Shown piece by piece: positions 33,638 through 42,107 of a stretch of 64,000 nucleotides of DNA. Within the stretch, counting starts at the first letter, position 1. Every line of letters begins with the position of its first letter. The notes under the pieces were generated by a model. That model had not been told where the DNA came from, did no database searches, and saw only the letters and a list, made by a program, of their open reading frames with translations. The DNA comes from Olivibacter oleidegradans. GTDB taxonomy: Bacteria; Bacteroidota; Bacteroidia; Sphingobacteriales; Sphingobacteriaceae. The translations under genes were made by a program, and so were the position numbers. The DNA lies in contig NZ_JBHLWO010000002.1 in assembly GCF_042432805.1 (NCBI RefSeq), positions 992,001-1,056,000 on the forward strand. Reading direction: 5' to 3'.

Positions 33638-34375
33638 CTAAATATCGGAATTTAAGTGGGCCTTAAATAAGGCGTGTGTATGATCTCTAAGTGCGTCAGT
33701 ATCATCAACGCCAAAATCCTGCGTTTCTATTGGTTTCAGTACTTCTATCAAACAACGACCGGGCCGGCTACCCGTAGCTCCTTCATCCCATAGAAGTTTC
33801 CATAGATTATGAATAACTATTGGAAGTACAGCAACTTGATTTTCGATGGCCAACCTAAAAGGCCCGTTTTTAAATGGCTGTAAGACGGGGGGATAGGTGT
33901 CGTCTATTTTCCCTTCGGGAAAAATGATAATGCTTTTACCTTCTGCTAATTTTTGTTGAGCTGCTTTAAAAGCTCTGTAGGAAGATATCTTACTATTTCT
34001 ATCAACCGGAATATCAATCGTCTTGAAAAACATACGAGTGATCGGGTTCTCTAGCAGTTCTGCCTTTCCCATAAATAGAATATCCTGCTTGCAGAGGATT
34101 GCTAACGCCGAAATATCCAGAATGGAAGTATGATTTGAACAAATAATATATGGGCGGCTCCAATCCATATTTTCGGATATTTTGATCCTAAAATAGAATC
34201 CGCTTAGAAACGTACTTAGCCAGGCGATTTGTTTACGAATACGGCCTATCAAGGAGAAATTTTTTTGCTGATTTTTTGCCGCTGCCCATAAAACCGGATA
34301 AAACAGCACAAAAAAAAAGACAACCCAAAAAATATAAATTCCTAAATGTATTTTTTTTAATAACCTTTTAAACAT
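33638..34375 (-). CDS. plsC: 1-acyl-sn-glycerol-3-phosphate acyltransferase
   Basis: 245 residues with an N-terminal hydrophobic helix (about 12-32). Acyltransferase motif I is NHTSILD (81-87, an H-x4-D motif), followed by the GKAELL helix, the FPEGKID motif III and VLPIVIHN. It makes phosphatidic acid from lysophosphatidate at the inner membrane. A 22-bp gap separates it from the helicase gene, which suggests co-transcription. Confidence 0.92.
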   Translation of the reverse strand: MFKRLLKKIHLGIYIFWVVFFFVLFYPVLWAAAKNQQKNFSLIGRIRKQIAWLSTFLSGFYFRIKISENMDWSRPYIICSNHTSILDISALAILCKQDILFMGKAELLENPITRMFFKTIDIPVDRNSKISSYRAFKAAQQKLAEGKSIIIFPEGKIDDTYPPVLQPFKNGPFRLAIENQVAVLPIVIHNLWKLLWDEGATGSRPGRCLIEVLKPIETQDFGVDDTDALRDHTHALFKAHLNSDI

Positions 34376-34396
34376 AAACCGTATAAGGCCAAGATT

Positions 34397-35659
34397 TTAA
34401 GATGCTTTAGAATCTTCATTATCGCCTCCGACTGCTGTACGCTTATTTCGAAATTTATCGTTTCTCTTTTTGAAATTTGATCGTTTCTTTTTCCTTTTTT
34501 TGTTCTGGATAGGAATAATCTGTGGTCCTTCTCCGATAAATTCAGGAAGCTGAACTTCTTCGATTGTCCTGTCCATCATTTTTTCAATAGACAATAACTT
34601 TCTGAAGTCTCTGTTATTAACAAAAGTAATAGCCGTTCCTGTTCGCTCTGCTCTGGCCGTTCGACCTATGCGATGAATATAGTCTTCCGGATCACCCGGC
34701 ACATCGTAATTAACGACCAAATCGATTCCCTCGATATCAATTCCTCGTGAAAGCACATCGGTGCCCACCAATATATTTAATTTTCGGTTTTTAAAATCAA
34801 GTAAAATTTGTTCGCGTTCGTCTTGCTGCAAGTCTGAGTGAAAAGACCGGACCTTCAGGTCATTTTTAAATAACTCTTTTTCTAGAAGCTTTACATTTTC
34901 TTTCGTGCTACAGAAAATAATAATACTATAAAAACTATCGGTAGATAAAATATGCTTTAGAAGCGTTACTTTCTGTTCATCGAAGGTTCTGTAATATTGT
35001 TGTTTTATTTTTTCGGCAGGTTGAGAAATGGCTATATTAACTTGTTGCGGATTTTTCAGTAAGGCCTTTGCGAATAAGCGTATCTTCTGTGGCATGGTTG
35101 CTGAAAATAGCAACGTTTGTCTTTGTTCCGGCAGTTGCCTCACAATCCTTAATATGTCGTCCTTGAAACCCATGTCCAGCATACGATCCGCTTCGTCCAA
35201 AATCAAGAAGTCTATTTTTTCCAACCGAACAGTGCTCGATGACATATGAGCTATAAGTCGCCCGGGGGTAGCAATAACGATATCTACCCCTTCTTTTAAT
35301 GAGCGCCGTTGCTGTTCATAACCAACACCATCTCCTCCACCGTATACGGCAATTGATGTTATTCCCGTAAAATAAGCCAGGCCTTGAATCTGCTGATCAA
35401 TTTGTAAAGCCAACTCACGCGTCGGCGCTAAAATGAGCGCACTTATTGATGGCCGATCGTCATTTTTGCAAATGGCATCCATTAAAGGTAATAAATAAGA
35501 CGCCGTTTTTCCGGTGCCGGTTTGTGCGCAGGCTATAAGATCATGTTTCTCCGCGATGACAGGTATTGCTTGCTGTTGGATGGGGGTGGGTATCTTGAAA
35601 CCCATACTCATGAGCCCCTCTAAAAGCCTGTCATCAAAATTAAATTCACTAAAATCCAA
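34397..35659 (-). CDS. DEAD-box RNA helicase (RhlE type)
   Basis: 420 residues. Q motif (FKIPTPIQQQAIP), motif I AQTGTGKT (45-52), PTRELALQ, TPGRL, DEAD (155-158), SAT and HRIGRTARAERTG are all present in order. The C-terminal tail (about 380-420) is short and very basic (KKRKKKRSNFKKRNDKFRNKR), suited to binding RNA. It likely helps ribosome assembly or mRNA decay. It heads the minus-strand group down to 32175. Confidence 0.94.
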   Translation of the reverse strand: MDFSEFNFDDRLLEGLMSMGFKIPTPIQQQAIPVIAEKHDLIACAQTGTGKTASYLLPLMDAICKNDDRPSISALILAPTRELALQIDQQIQGLAYFTGITSIAVYGGGDGVGYEQQRRSLKEGVDIVIATPGRLIAHMSSSTVRLEKIDFLILDEADRMLDMGFKDDILRIVRQLPEQRQTLLFSATMPQKIRLFAKALLKNPQQVNIAISQPAEKIKQQYYRTFDEQKVTLLKHILSTDSFYSIIIFCSTKENVKLLEKELFKNDLKVRSFHSDLQQDEREQILLDFKNRKLNILVGTDVLSRGIDIEGIDLVVNYDVPGDPEDYIHRIGRTARAERTGTAITFVNNRDFRKLLSIEKMMDRTIEEVQLPEFIGEGPQIIPIQNKKRKKKRSNFKKRNDKFRNKRTAVGGDNEDSKAS

Positions 35660-35709
35660 AATGTATCGTTTTGATTATGACCGTAAAAATAGTAAATTAT
35701 TTTGATAAG

Positions 35710-35960
35710 CTATTGGCTTTAGGTATTAGGCCATAGGTTATAAGCTATAAGCTTTAAGCTTGTGCCACCGCAACTGCCACTTTTTAGCTATCGGCAACCA
35801 GCTTTATATTAAGCCTCAAGTTATAAGCAGTAAGCTTAAACGTATACAAGCCCATCGTCCCATCGGCTAATCATCCCATTGGCTAATTATCACATCGGCT
35901 ATTCATCCCATCGGCTAATTAACGACTCCCTTACTTAACCATTCAACAACTCAACTACTT
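35710..35960. repeat. Low-complexity intergenic block with the dispersed repeat copy 2
   Basis: Between the divergent helicase gene and pyrG. It opens with TAGGTATTAGGCCATAGG words. The dispersed repeat (35799-35888, similar to 12756-12837) and CATCCCATCGGCTAATT words follow, then CAACAACTCAACTACTTACG words. Confidence 0.7.
35799..35888. repeat. Dispersed repeat of about 85 bp, copy 2
   Basis: Same orientation as 12756-12837: CAGCTTTATATTA, then TTATAAGCAGTAAGCTTAA, then CATTGGCTAATT. The middle part matches closely. The last third differs in the number of CATCGGCTAAT words. Confidence 0.65.
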
Positions 35961-36014
35961 ACGATATTTGCTAAGAATTAATCAATATATGACAAAAAAG
36001 ACCAAAAAAAATTC

Positions 36015-36034
36015 TACTTTTGTACCCCGTACAA
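36015..36034 (+). promoter_or_regulatory. pyrG promoter -7 box (TACTTTTG) overlapping a TTGTAC-CCC-GTACAA dyad
   Basis: TACTTTTG is at 36015-36022. A perfect 6-bp inverted repeat with a 3-nt centre (36020-36034) covers its end and the expected transcription start, the position of a repressor operator or of an early RNA hairpin. A second dyad TGTAAT-TGC-ATTACA is at 36043-36057 in the leader. pyrG starts at 36092. Confidence 0.5.
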
Positions 36035-36091
36035 GAACATGCTGTAATTGCATTACATAAATAAACAGCAATAATTTCCATTTTTTATATC

Positions 36092-37702
36092 ATGACCAAA
36101 TACATCTTTGTTACGGGCGGTGTTACTTCATCTTTAGGTAAAGGTATTATTTCAGCTTCATTAGCAAAACTACTTCAAGCGAGAGGATACCGGGTTACTA
36201 TTCAAAAATTTGATCCATACATTAATATTGATCCAGGTACCTTGAATCCCTATGAACACGGCGAGTGTTATGTGACTGAAGACGGTGCGGAGACCGACCT
36301 TGACCTAGGGCACTATGAGCGATTTTTGAATACACCGACATCACAAGCTAACAATGTGACAACCGGTCGTATTTACCAGCATGTGATTGAACGGGAGCGT
36401 GCGGGCGACTATCTTGGTAAAACGGTTCAAGTGGTACCTCATATCACCGATGAAATTAAACGTCGGATGCGTCTGCTGGGCGAGACAGGAGAATACGATA
36501 TTGTTATCACCGAATTAGGAGGCACCGTAGGAGATATTGAATCGTTGCCATTTATAGAAGCGGTAAGGCAATTGCGTTGGGAACTAGGCAACAATGACTC
36601 GCTGGTAATCCATTTGACTCTTGTGCCTTATCTTGCTGCTGCGGGCGAACTCAAAACAAAACCAACCCAACACTCGGTTAAGATGCTATTGGAGTATGGT
36701 ATACAGCCTGATATTTTGGTGTGTAGAACCGAGCATCGTATAGGTCATGATATCCGGAAAAAAATTGCCTTGTTCTGCAATGTAAACATTAATGCTGTTA
36801 TTGAATCGGCTGACGCCTCATCGATTTATGATGTTCCGCTTTTAATGTTGAAAGAGCAGCTTGATAAAACCGTACTGGCGAAACTTAAGCTTTCCAATAA
36901 AAATGAACCTGATTTAGAGAACTGGAAGGCCTTTCTGGGAAGAGTGAAAAACCCAACCGCAGAGGTTAAAATAGGTTTGGTGGGTAAATATGTGGAGCTT
37001 CCGGATGCATACAAATCAATCAATGAATCCTTTATCCACGCAGGCGCTCAGAACGAATGTAAGGTAACGGTAAGAAGCATAGCTGCAGAGAGTGTTAATA
37101 ACGACAATGTTGAAGAGAAATTAAAGGGCTTAGATGGCGTATTGGTGGCTCCCGGCTTTGGAGAGCGTGGCTTGGAAGGCAAAATTGCTGCTATCAAATA
37201 TGTGCGGGAAAATAATATTCCGTTTTTTGGTATTTGCTTGGGCATGCAGGTAGCGGTGATCGAGTTTGCAAGAAATGTATTAGGATTGAAAGATGCCAAT
37301 AGTTATGAGATGGATAAAAAAACCAAACATCCGGTTATTAACTTAATGGAAGATCAAAAAAATATAAAAAACATGGGAGGAACTATGCGTCTTGGGGCCT
37401 ATCCCTGTGAGCTAAAAAAAGGTACCAAAGCGTCTGCCATTTATGGGAAGCAGCGTATCAGTGAGCGACATAGACATCGTTATGAATTTAACAATGACTA
37501 TCTAAAACAGTATGAAAAAGCGGGCATGATTGCATCGGGTATCAATCCGGATAATAATTTGGTGGAAATCATCGAACTGAAAGACCATCCATTTTTTGTG
37601 GGTGGACAATTTCATCCGGAATTAAAGTCTACAGTAGCAAATCCTCACCCACTTTTTGTTAACTTTGTGGCCGCTTCTTTAATAAAAGCGGGGAAACGGT
37701 AA
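36092..37702 (+). CDS. pyrG: CTP synthase
   Basis: 536 residues, the standard length. The amidoligase domain starts KYIFVTGGVTSSLGKGI, with FDPYINIDPGTLNPYEHGEC and GGTVGDIES. The C-terminal class I glutaminase has the nucleophile in GICLGMQ and the final FHPEL histidine. It makes CTP from UTP and glutamine in the cytoplasm. yidC follows 65 bp later on the same strand. Confidence 0.98.
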   Translation: MTKYIFVTGGVTSSLGKGIISASLAKLLQARGYRVTIQKFDPYINIDPGTLNPYEHGECYVTEDGAETDLDLGHYERFLNTPTSQANNVTTGRIYQHVIERERAGDYLGKTVQVVPHITDEIKRRMRLLGETGEYDIVITELGGTVGDIESLPFIEAVRQLRWELGNNDSLVIHLTLVPYLAAAGELKTKPTQHSVKMLLEYGIQPDILVCRTEHRIGHDIRKKIALFCNVNINAVIESADASSIYDVPLLMLKEQLDKTVLAKLKLSNKNEPDLENWKAFLGRVKNPTAEVKIGLVGKYVELPDAYKSINESFIHAGAQNECKVTVRSIAAESVNNDNVEEKLKGLDGVLVAPGFGERGLEGKIAAIKYVRENNIPFFGICLGMQVAVIEFARNVLGLKDANSYEMDKKTKHPVINLMEDQKNIKNMGGTMRLGAYPCELKKGTKASAIYGKQRISERHRHRYEFNNDYLKQYEKAGMIASGINPDNNLVEIIELKDHPFFVGGQFHPELKSTVANPHPLFVNFVAASLIKAGKR

Positions 37703-37767
37703 CAATTTGAAATAAATATAGTCAATTTCAATAAATATATTTTAGACTGATTCAGTAATATTAAAAG

Positions 37768-39597
37768 ATGGATAGAAATACCTTTACTGGCCTGTTCCTG
37801 ATTATGATCATCTTGGCAGGTTCGGTATTTTTTATGAAACCCTCGGAAGAGGAGATTAAAAAGGAACAACAGCTACAGGATTCCATAGCGCAGGCCAAAA
37901 GTCCTGAAACAAAAAAAACGACGGATAGTCTTTTTGCAGCACAACAAGGTTTAGAGGCCTCTACAGTAGATTCGACGCAAATGTCGGGTCCTTTTGGTGG
38001 CGCGAAAGTAGGAAACGAAGAACTTATTTCACTTGAAAATGAATTTATCAAAGCAACAATCAGTACAAAGGGTGGCCGCGTTAAATCTGTTGAAGTAAAA
38101 GGAGAAAAAGATTACCTTGGAAAACCTTTGGTATTATTTGGAGGTGACAAAAATCGCTTTGGTTTACAGTTTTCAACGGCCGGTGTCAACATTAATACGA
38201 ATGACCTTTATTTTATTCCGCAGGCTAAAGAGCCCATTGTGGTAGAGAATACGGATTCGGCTTCTTTGGTTATGCGACTGTCTTATGCTGAGAATAAATA
38301 TATCGACTATGTCTATAGCCTGAAAGGTAACAGCCATCAGTTAGGATTTACCATTGTAACCAAAGGTATGCAAGATGTGGTGGCTCCTACCGAGACTAAA
38401 TTAGTACTGAATTGGCAAGCCGATCTTCCGCAGAAAGAAAAAGATATGAAGGATGAGCGGAATCGTTCGACCGCTTACTTTAAGGAATTTGACGGCGATG
38501 TTAATGAATTAAGTACCACCAAGGATGAAACAAAGGATGTAGGAAAAACTGATTGGATATCCTTTAAGCAGCATTACTTTTCTAATGTCTTGATCGCAAA
38601 GAATAGCTTTAATGGAGGTACGCTTAAGGTAAGCACTGTTAATAGTGACGAAATTGTAAAATCGTTTGCTGCTAATATGAGCCTTGATTTTAACAGACAG
38701 GACGTTAATACGTATCCAATGTCTTTTTACTTTGGACCTAATAAGTTCAGCATATTAAAGGATCAAGGACACGATTTGGAAAAGCAGATCAATATGGGTT
38801 GGGGACCAATGAAATGGATCAACCGCTTTATTACGCTACCAGTGTTTAACCTATTGGAAGGCTTTAATTGGAACTATGGTCTCATTATTTTGGTGTTGAC
38901 GGTATTATTAAAGATTGTACTTTCTCCGCTTACCTATAAGTCCTATGTTTCGATGGCTAAAATGCGGGTACTGAAGCCTGAAATGGATGAGATTAAAGCA
39001 AAGGTAGGTGAAGATAACCAAACATTATTACAGCAGGAATATCTTAAACTCTACAAACAAGCCGGTGTGAATCCGATGGGAGGCTGTATTCCGATGCTTT
39101 TACAAATGCCTTTCATGATCGCCTTCTTCTTTTTCTTTCCTAATCTTTTTGAACTGAGGGGGGAAAGTTTTTTATGGATGAAAGATCTGTCAACCTACGA
39201 TTCAATAGTTAATTTTCCGATGATCCCGATCATCAATATAAATCACATTAGTTTAATGTGTATATTGATGACTTGTGCCACGCTACTATCCACCTGGTAT
39301 AACAATATGGTGTCCGGAGCAACAGGACAAATGAAATATATCGGTTATTTTATGCCATTAATATTTTTCTTTGTATTGAATAGTTATCCTGCGGGTCTTA
39401 ATTATTACTACTTCTTATCGACCTGTTTAACGTTTGTAATACAGTTCTTCATTAGACAATCAATTAATGATGAGAAGATACACGCGATGATACAAGCCAA
39501 TAAAAAGAAACCTGAGGCAAGTAAAAAATCAACCTTCCAAAAAAGAATGGAAGAGTATATGCGTCAGCAACAACAAGCGGGCAAAAATAAAAAATAA
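37768..39597 (+). CDS. yidC: Membrane protein insertase
   Basis: 609 residues. It has an N-terminal membrane helix (about 5-24), a large periplasmic beta domain (about 80-350, as in Gram-negative YidC) and the conserved insertase core (about 370-585) with LLKIVLSPLTYKSYVSM, the YKQAGVNPMGGCIPMLLQMPFMIAFF stretch and NYYYFLST. The C-terminal tail is basic, suited to ribosome contact. It inserts inner-membrane proteins with or without SecYEG. A strong terminator follows. Confidence 0.97.
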   Translation: MDRNTFTGLFLIMIILAGSVFFMKPSEEEIKKEQQLQDSIAQAKSPETKKTTDSLFAAQQGLEASTVDSTQMSGPFGGAKVGNEELISLENEFIKATISTKGGRVKSVEVKGEKDYLGKPLVLFGGDKNRFGLQFSTAGVNINTNDLYFIPQAKEPIVVENTDSASLVMRLSYAENKYIDYVYSLKGNSHQLGFTIVTKGMQDVVAPTETKLVLNWQADLPQKEKDMKDERNRSTAYFKEFDGDVNELSTTKDETKDVGKTDWISFKQHYFSNVLIAKNSFNGGTLKVSTVNSDEIVKSFAANMSLDFNRQDVNTYPMSFYFGPNKFSILKDQGHDLEKQINMGWGPMKWINRFITLPVFNLLEGFNWNYGLIILVLTVLLKIVLSPLTYKSYVSMAKMRVLKPEMDEIKAKVGEDNQTLLQQEYLKLYKQAGVNPMGGCIPMLLQMPFMIAFFFFFPNLFELRGESFLWMKDLSTYDSIVNFPMIPIININHISLMCILMTCATLLSTWYNNMVSGATGQMKYIGYFMPLIFFFVLNSYPAGLNYYYFLSTCLTFVIQFFIRQSINDEKIHAMIQANKKKPEASKKSTFQKRMEEYMRQQQQAGKNKK

Positions 39598-39621
39598 AAT
39601 TTTGCACTTGAAAGAAATCGG

Positions 39622-39648
39622 AAGGCGCGTTTCAACGCGCCTTTTTTG
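39622..39648 (+). terminator. Terminator of yidC
   Basis: AAGGCGCGTT / AACGCGCCTT stem with a 2-nt centre, followed by TTTTT. It separates yidC from the oxygen-sensing locus. Confidence 0.92.
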
Positions 39649-39689
39649 TTACGGTAAAAGTGTTTATATTGGGTGCTTAAGGTGCTTAT

Positions 39690-40877
39690 ATGGAAACAGG
39701 GAAATTACTTGAGGCGATTATTCGCAATGCGATTGATGGTATTATTACAATTGACAACAAAGGGATTGTAGAGTCAATCAATCCGGCTGCTATGGCCTTA
39801 TTCGGTTACTCCGATAACAGCGAAATCATTGGTAATAATATCTCGATGTTAATGCCCGAACCCGACCGCAGTCGGCACGATTCATATATCCACAATTACC
39901 TGACGACCGGTGTAAAACATATTATAGGAATAGGTCGTGAAGTAAGAGGAAAACGTCGAGATGGGACGACCTTTCCGTTTCGTTTAGCAGTAAGTGAAGT
40001 GAATTATAAAGATCGGAAAATCTTTACGGGTTTTATTCATGATCTTTCTAAGCAAAAAGAGGCTGAAGAGAAATTGAAAGAATATACCGCGGAACTAGAG
40101 ATGAAGGTTACAGAACGAACCAAGGATCTTATTAAACTGATTGGTGAGTTAGAGGAAGCTAAAGCGGATGTTAGCCTATCTTTAGAAAAGGAAAAGGATC
40201 TTAACCAAATGAAATCCCGATTTGTTTCTATGGCTTCTCATGAATTTAGAACTCCCCTTAGCTCCGTACAACTTTCAGCATCTTTAATTGAAAAGTATCT
40301 GGACAAACATGATTTTGATAATATTACCAAGCATACGAACAAAATTAAAGGGTCCGTTCAATTGCTTACGAATATTCTCAACGATTTTCTATCCTTGGAA
40401 CGTCTGGAAGCAGGAAAAGTCACTGCTGTTGAGGAAGAAGTCAATTTAATCAGATTAGCAGAAGATATTATTGAAGAAATGCAGCTTTTGGCAAAGCAGA
40501 ATCAACATATTGTTTACCAGCATACCGGCGAGATTGGCAAATTTCGGATCGACCCAAATCTTCTTAAGAATAGCATTCTTAATCTCATTTCAAACGCTAT
40601 TAAATATTCGGGTGAAAACACGTTTATTGAGTTTAATAGCGAAATAAACGGAGATTCCTGTATTATTACGATCAAAGATAATGGGATAGGAATTCCATTT
40701 GATGAACAAAAAAACCTGTTTGAACCCTTTTTTAGAGCGAATAACACAGGAAATATTCCAGGGACGGGGCTTGGATTGAATATCGTAAAGCGATACGTAC
40801 ATTTAATGAAAGGTGAAGTAATGTGTAAGAGCGAAGTTAATAAAGGAACGACTTTTACATTGATCTTTAAAAATTAA
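39690..40877 (+). CDS. FixL-like PAS histidine kinase, predicted haem-based oxygen sensor
   Basis: 395 residues with no membrane segments. The PAS domain (about 5-125) aligns without gaps to the haem PAS of Bradyrhizobium FixL. H63 sits at the proximal haem ligand position (H200 of FixL), H77 at H214, I78 at I215, R83 at the distal R220, L99 at L236, and V101 at I238, inside MPEPDRSRHDSYI and HIIGIGREVRGKRRDGTTFP. A coiled coil (about 122-178) links to the kinase: H box SHEFRTPL with H184, N box NLISNAIKYS, DNGIGIP and GTGLGLNIV. It should autophosphorylate in response to O2 and signal to the regulator 48 bp downstream. The gene starts the microaerobic locus. Confidence 0.9.
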   Translation: METGKLLEAIIRNAIDGIITIDNKGIVESINPAAMALFGYSDNSEIIGNNISMLMPEPDRSRHDSYIHNYLTTGVKHIIGIGREVRGKRRDGTTFPFRLAVSEVNYKDRKIFTGFIHDLSKQKEAEEKLKEYTAELEMKVTERTKDLIKLIGELEEAKADVSLSLEKEKDLNQMKSRFVSMASHEFRTPLSSVQLSASLIEKYLDKHDFDNITKHTNKIKGSVQLLTNILNDFLSLERLEAGKVTAVEEEVNLIRLAEDIIEEMQLLAKQNQHIVYQHTGEIGKFRIDPNLLKNSILNLISNAIKYSGENTFIEFNSEINGDSCIITIKDNGIGIPFDEQKNLFEPFFRANNTGNIPGTGLGLNIVKRYVHLMKGEVMCKSEVNKGTTFTLIFKN

Positions 40878-40925
40878 TTAGTTAATGGTTTCATGTCTTT
40901 GGTAAGCAGATAAAAAATAGTTTTC

Positions 40926-41969
40926 ATGAAAAACGTATTGATCATTGAAGATAACGATGATATTAGAGAAAGCACAGTGGAGATTTTGGAACTGGCCGGG
41001 TATCGGGTGTTTAGTGCTACAGAAGGCAGATCAGGTGTTGAACTGGCGCTAAAAAATAAACCTGATATTATACTTTGCGATATTATGATGCCTAACCTGG
41101 ATGGTTACGGTGTTTTGTTCCTGTTAGGAAAGCATCAGGAAACTGCAAGCATTCCCTTTATTTTCCTTACAGCAAAGGCAGAGCGTGCCGATATGCGAAA
41201 AGCAATGGAAATGGGGGCCGATGATTACCTGACGAAACCTTTTGATGATGTAGAATTGCTTAATGCGATCGAAACGAGACTTAGAAAGAAGGAGATTACT
41301 GATAAAAGGAAGCCCTTGCATATAGCAAGTGAAGAAGATCAAAATCATCTCCTCAACGATTTGCATCTTAAAGGAAGGGCAAAAAATTATAAAAAAAAGC
41401 AGAGCATTTATGAGGAAGGGGATAAACCACTTTATATCTACAAGGTTAAATCCGGAAAAGTTAGGAGCTATCTCTTTTATCATGATGGACGCGAATTATC
41501 TACTAATATCTTTACAACGGGGGATTACTTTGGTTATGAGGCACTTTTGGCACACGAAAAATATTCTGATAATACCCAAACGATTGAGGAAACGGAACTA
41601 TGTTTGATTAATAAGGATGTATTTTTTGAGCTGCTATACCAAAATCCGGCCATTGCTCAGAAATTTATTGGTTTACTTTCTGAAAACATACGGGAAAAGG
41701 AGGAGCAATTATTACGGTTGGCCTATCACACCGTACGAAAAAGGGTTGCCGATGCCTTGGTGGTTGTATCGAAAAAATTTTTAGGAGACCAAAATGCCGA
41801 CGAATGTGTGATCCGTATTTCCAGGGATGATCTGGCAGCCCTCGCGGGAACAGCTAATGAAACGATTAGCCGGACCTTAGCGGATTTTAAAGAGGAAAAA
41901 TTACTTTCAAAAGAGGGGAATGCAATTCGTATTCATTCCATTTCTAAGCTGAGTACCATTAAACAATAA
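40926..41969 (+). CDS. Response regulator fused to a Crp/Fnr-type transcription factor
   Basis: 347 residues. The receiver domain (about 1-122) has the acidic pair E8/D9, phospho-acceptor D52 (LCDIMMP), T82 and K104 (TKPFDD). A cyclic-nucleotide-binding-like beta roll follows (about 150-270; YEEGDKPLYIYKVKSGKVRSY). A winged helix of the Crp/Fnr type completes it (about 285-345; ISRDDLAALAGTANETISRTLADFKEE). No N-terminal Fnr cysteine cluster is seen, so O2 must be read by the kinase. It combines the roles that FixJ and FixK play as two proteins in rhizobia. Likely targets are the dyads at 42004-42017 and 46492-46505. Confidence 0.92.
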   Translation: MKNVLIIEDNDDIRESTVEILELAGYRVFSATEGRSGVELALKNKPDIILCDIMMPNLDGYGVLFLLGKHQETASIPFIFLTAKAERADMRKAMEMGADDYLTKPFDDVELLNAIETRLRKKEITDKRKPLHIASEEDQNHLLNDLHLKGRAKNYKKKQSIYEEGDKPLYIYKVKSGKVRSYLFYHDGRELSTNIFTTGDYFGYEALLAHEKYSDNTQTIEETELCLINKDVFFELLYQNPAIAQKFIGLLSENIREKEEQLLRLAYHTVRKRVADALVVVSKKFLGDQNADECVIRISRDDLAALAGTANETISRTLADFKEEKLLSKEGNAIRIHSISKLSTIKQ

Positions 41970-41985
41970 TTATTGAAGTGTGTTT

Positions 41986-42035
41986 ATCCTGTCATACAAA
42001 AAAGTAATGAATATTACTTTTTTGTATGACAGGAT
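41986..42035. repeat. Perfect 23-bp inverted repeat with a 4-nt centre
   Basis: Arms 41986-42008 and 42013-42035 are fully complementary (checked base by base), with GAAT in the middle. It follows the fused regulator gene by 16 bp and lies 73 bp before the next start codon. The inner 14 bp form the GTAAT-GAAT-ATTAC operator candidate. The outer arms could also form a terminator-like hairpin for the regulator transcript. Confidence 0.9.
42004..42017. promoter_or_regulatory. Candidate Crp/Fnr-type operator GTAATGAATATTAC upstream of the hemN operon
   Basis: A GTRAT-N4-ATYAC dyad, similar to the Fnr/FixK site TTGAT-N4-ATCAA. Its centre is exactly 55 bp upstream of the midpoint of the -7 box at 42062-42069, the same distance as in the ccoNO promoter. 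This corresponds to a class I activator position near -62. Confidence 0.6.
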
Positions 42036-42061
42036 TCATCGTGTTCGTGCTCGATTCAATT

Positions 42062-42069
42062 TAGCTTTG
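42062..42069 (+). promoter_or_regulatory. -7 box (TAGCTTTG) of the hemN operon
   Basis: An exact TAnnTTTG match with no TTTG at -33, as expected for a promoter that needs an activator. The first start codon is at 42108. Confidence 0.6.
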
Positions 42070-42107
42070 TTTAGGCGCTATAAAAATAGCGATAACGAAT
42101 CAGCACT

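Noticed and set aside
36043..36057. TGTAAT-TGC-ATTACA as a third copy of the oxygen operator
   Set aside because: The spacer is 3 bp instead of 4 and it lies downstream of the pyrG -7 box, so it does not fit the pattern of the other two sites.
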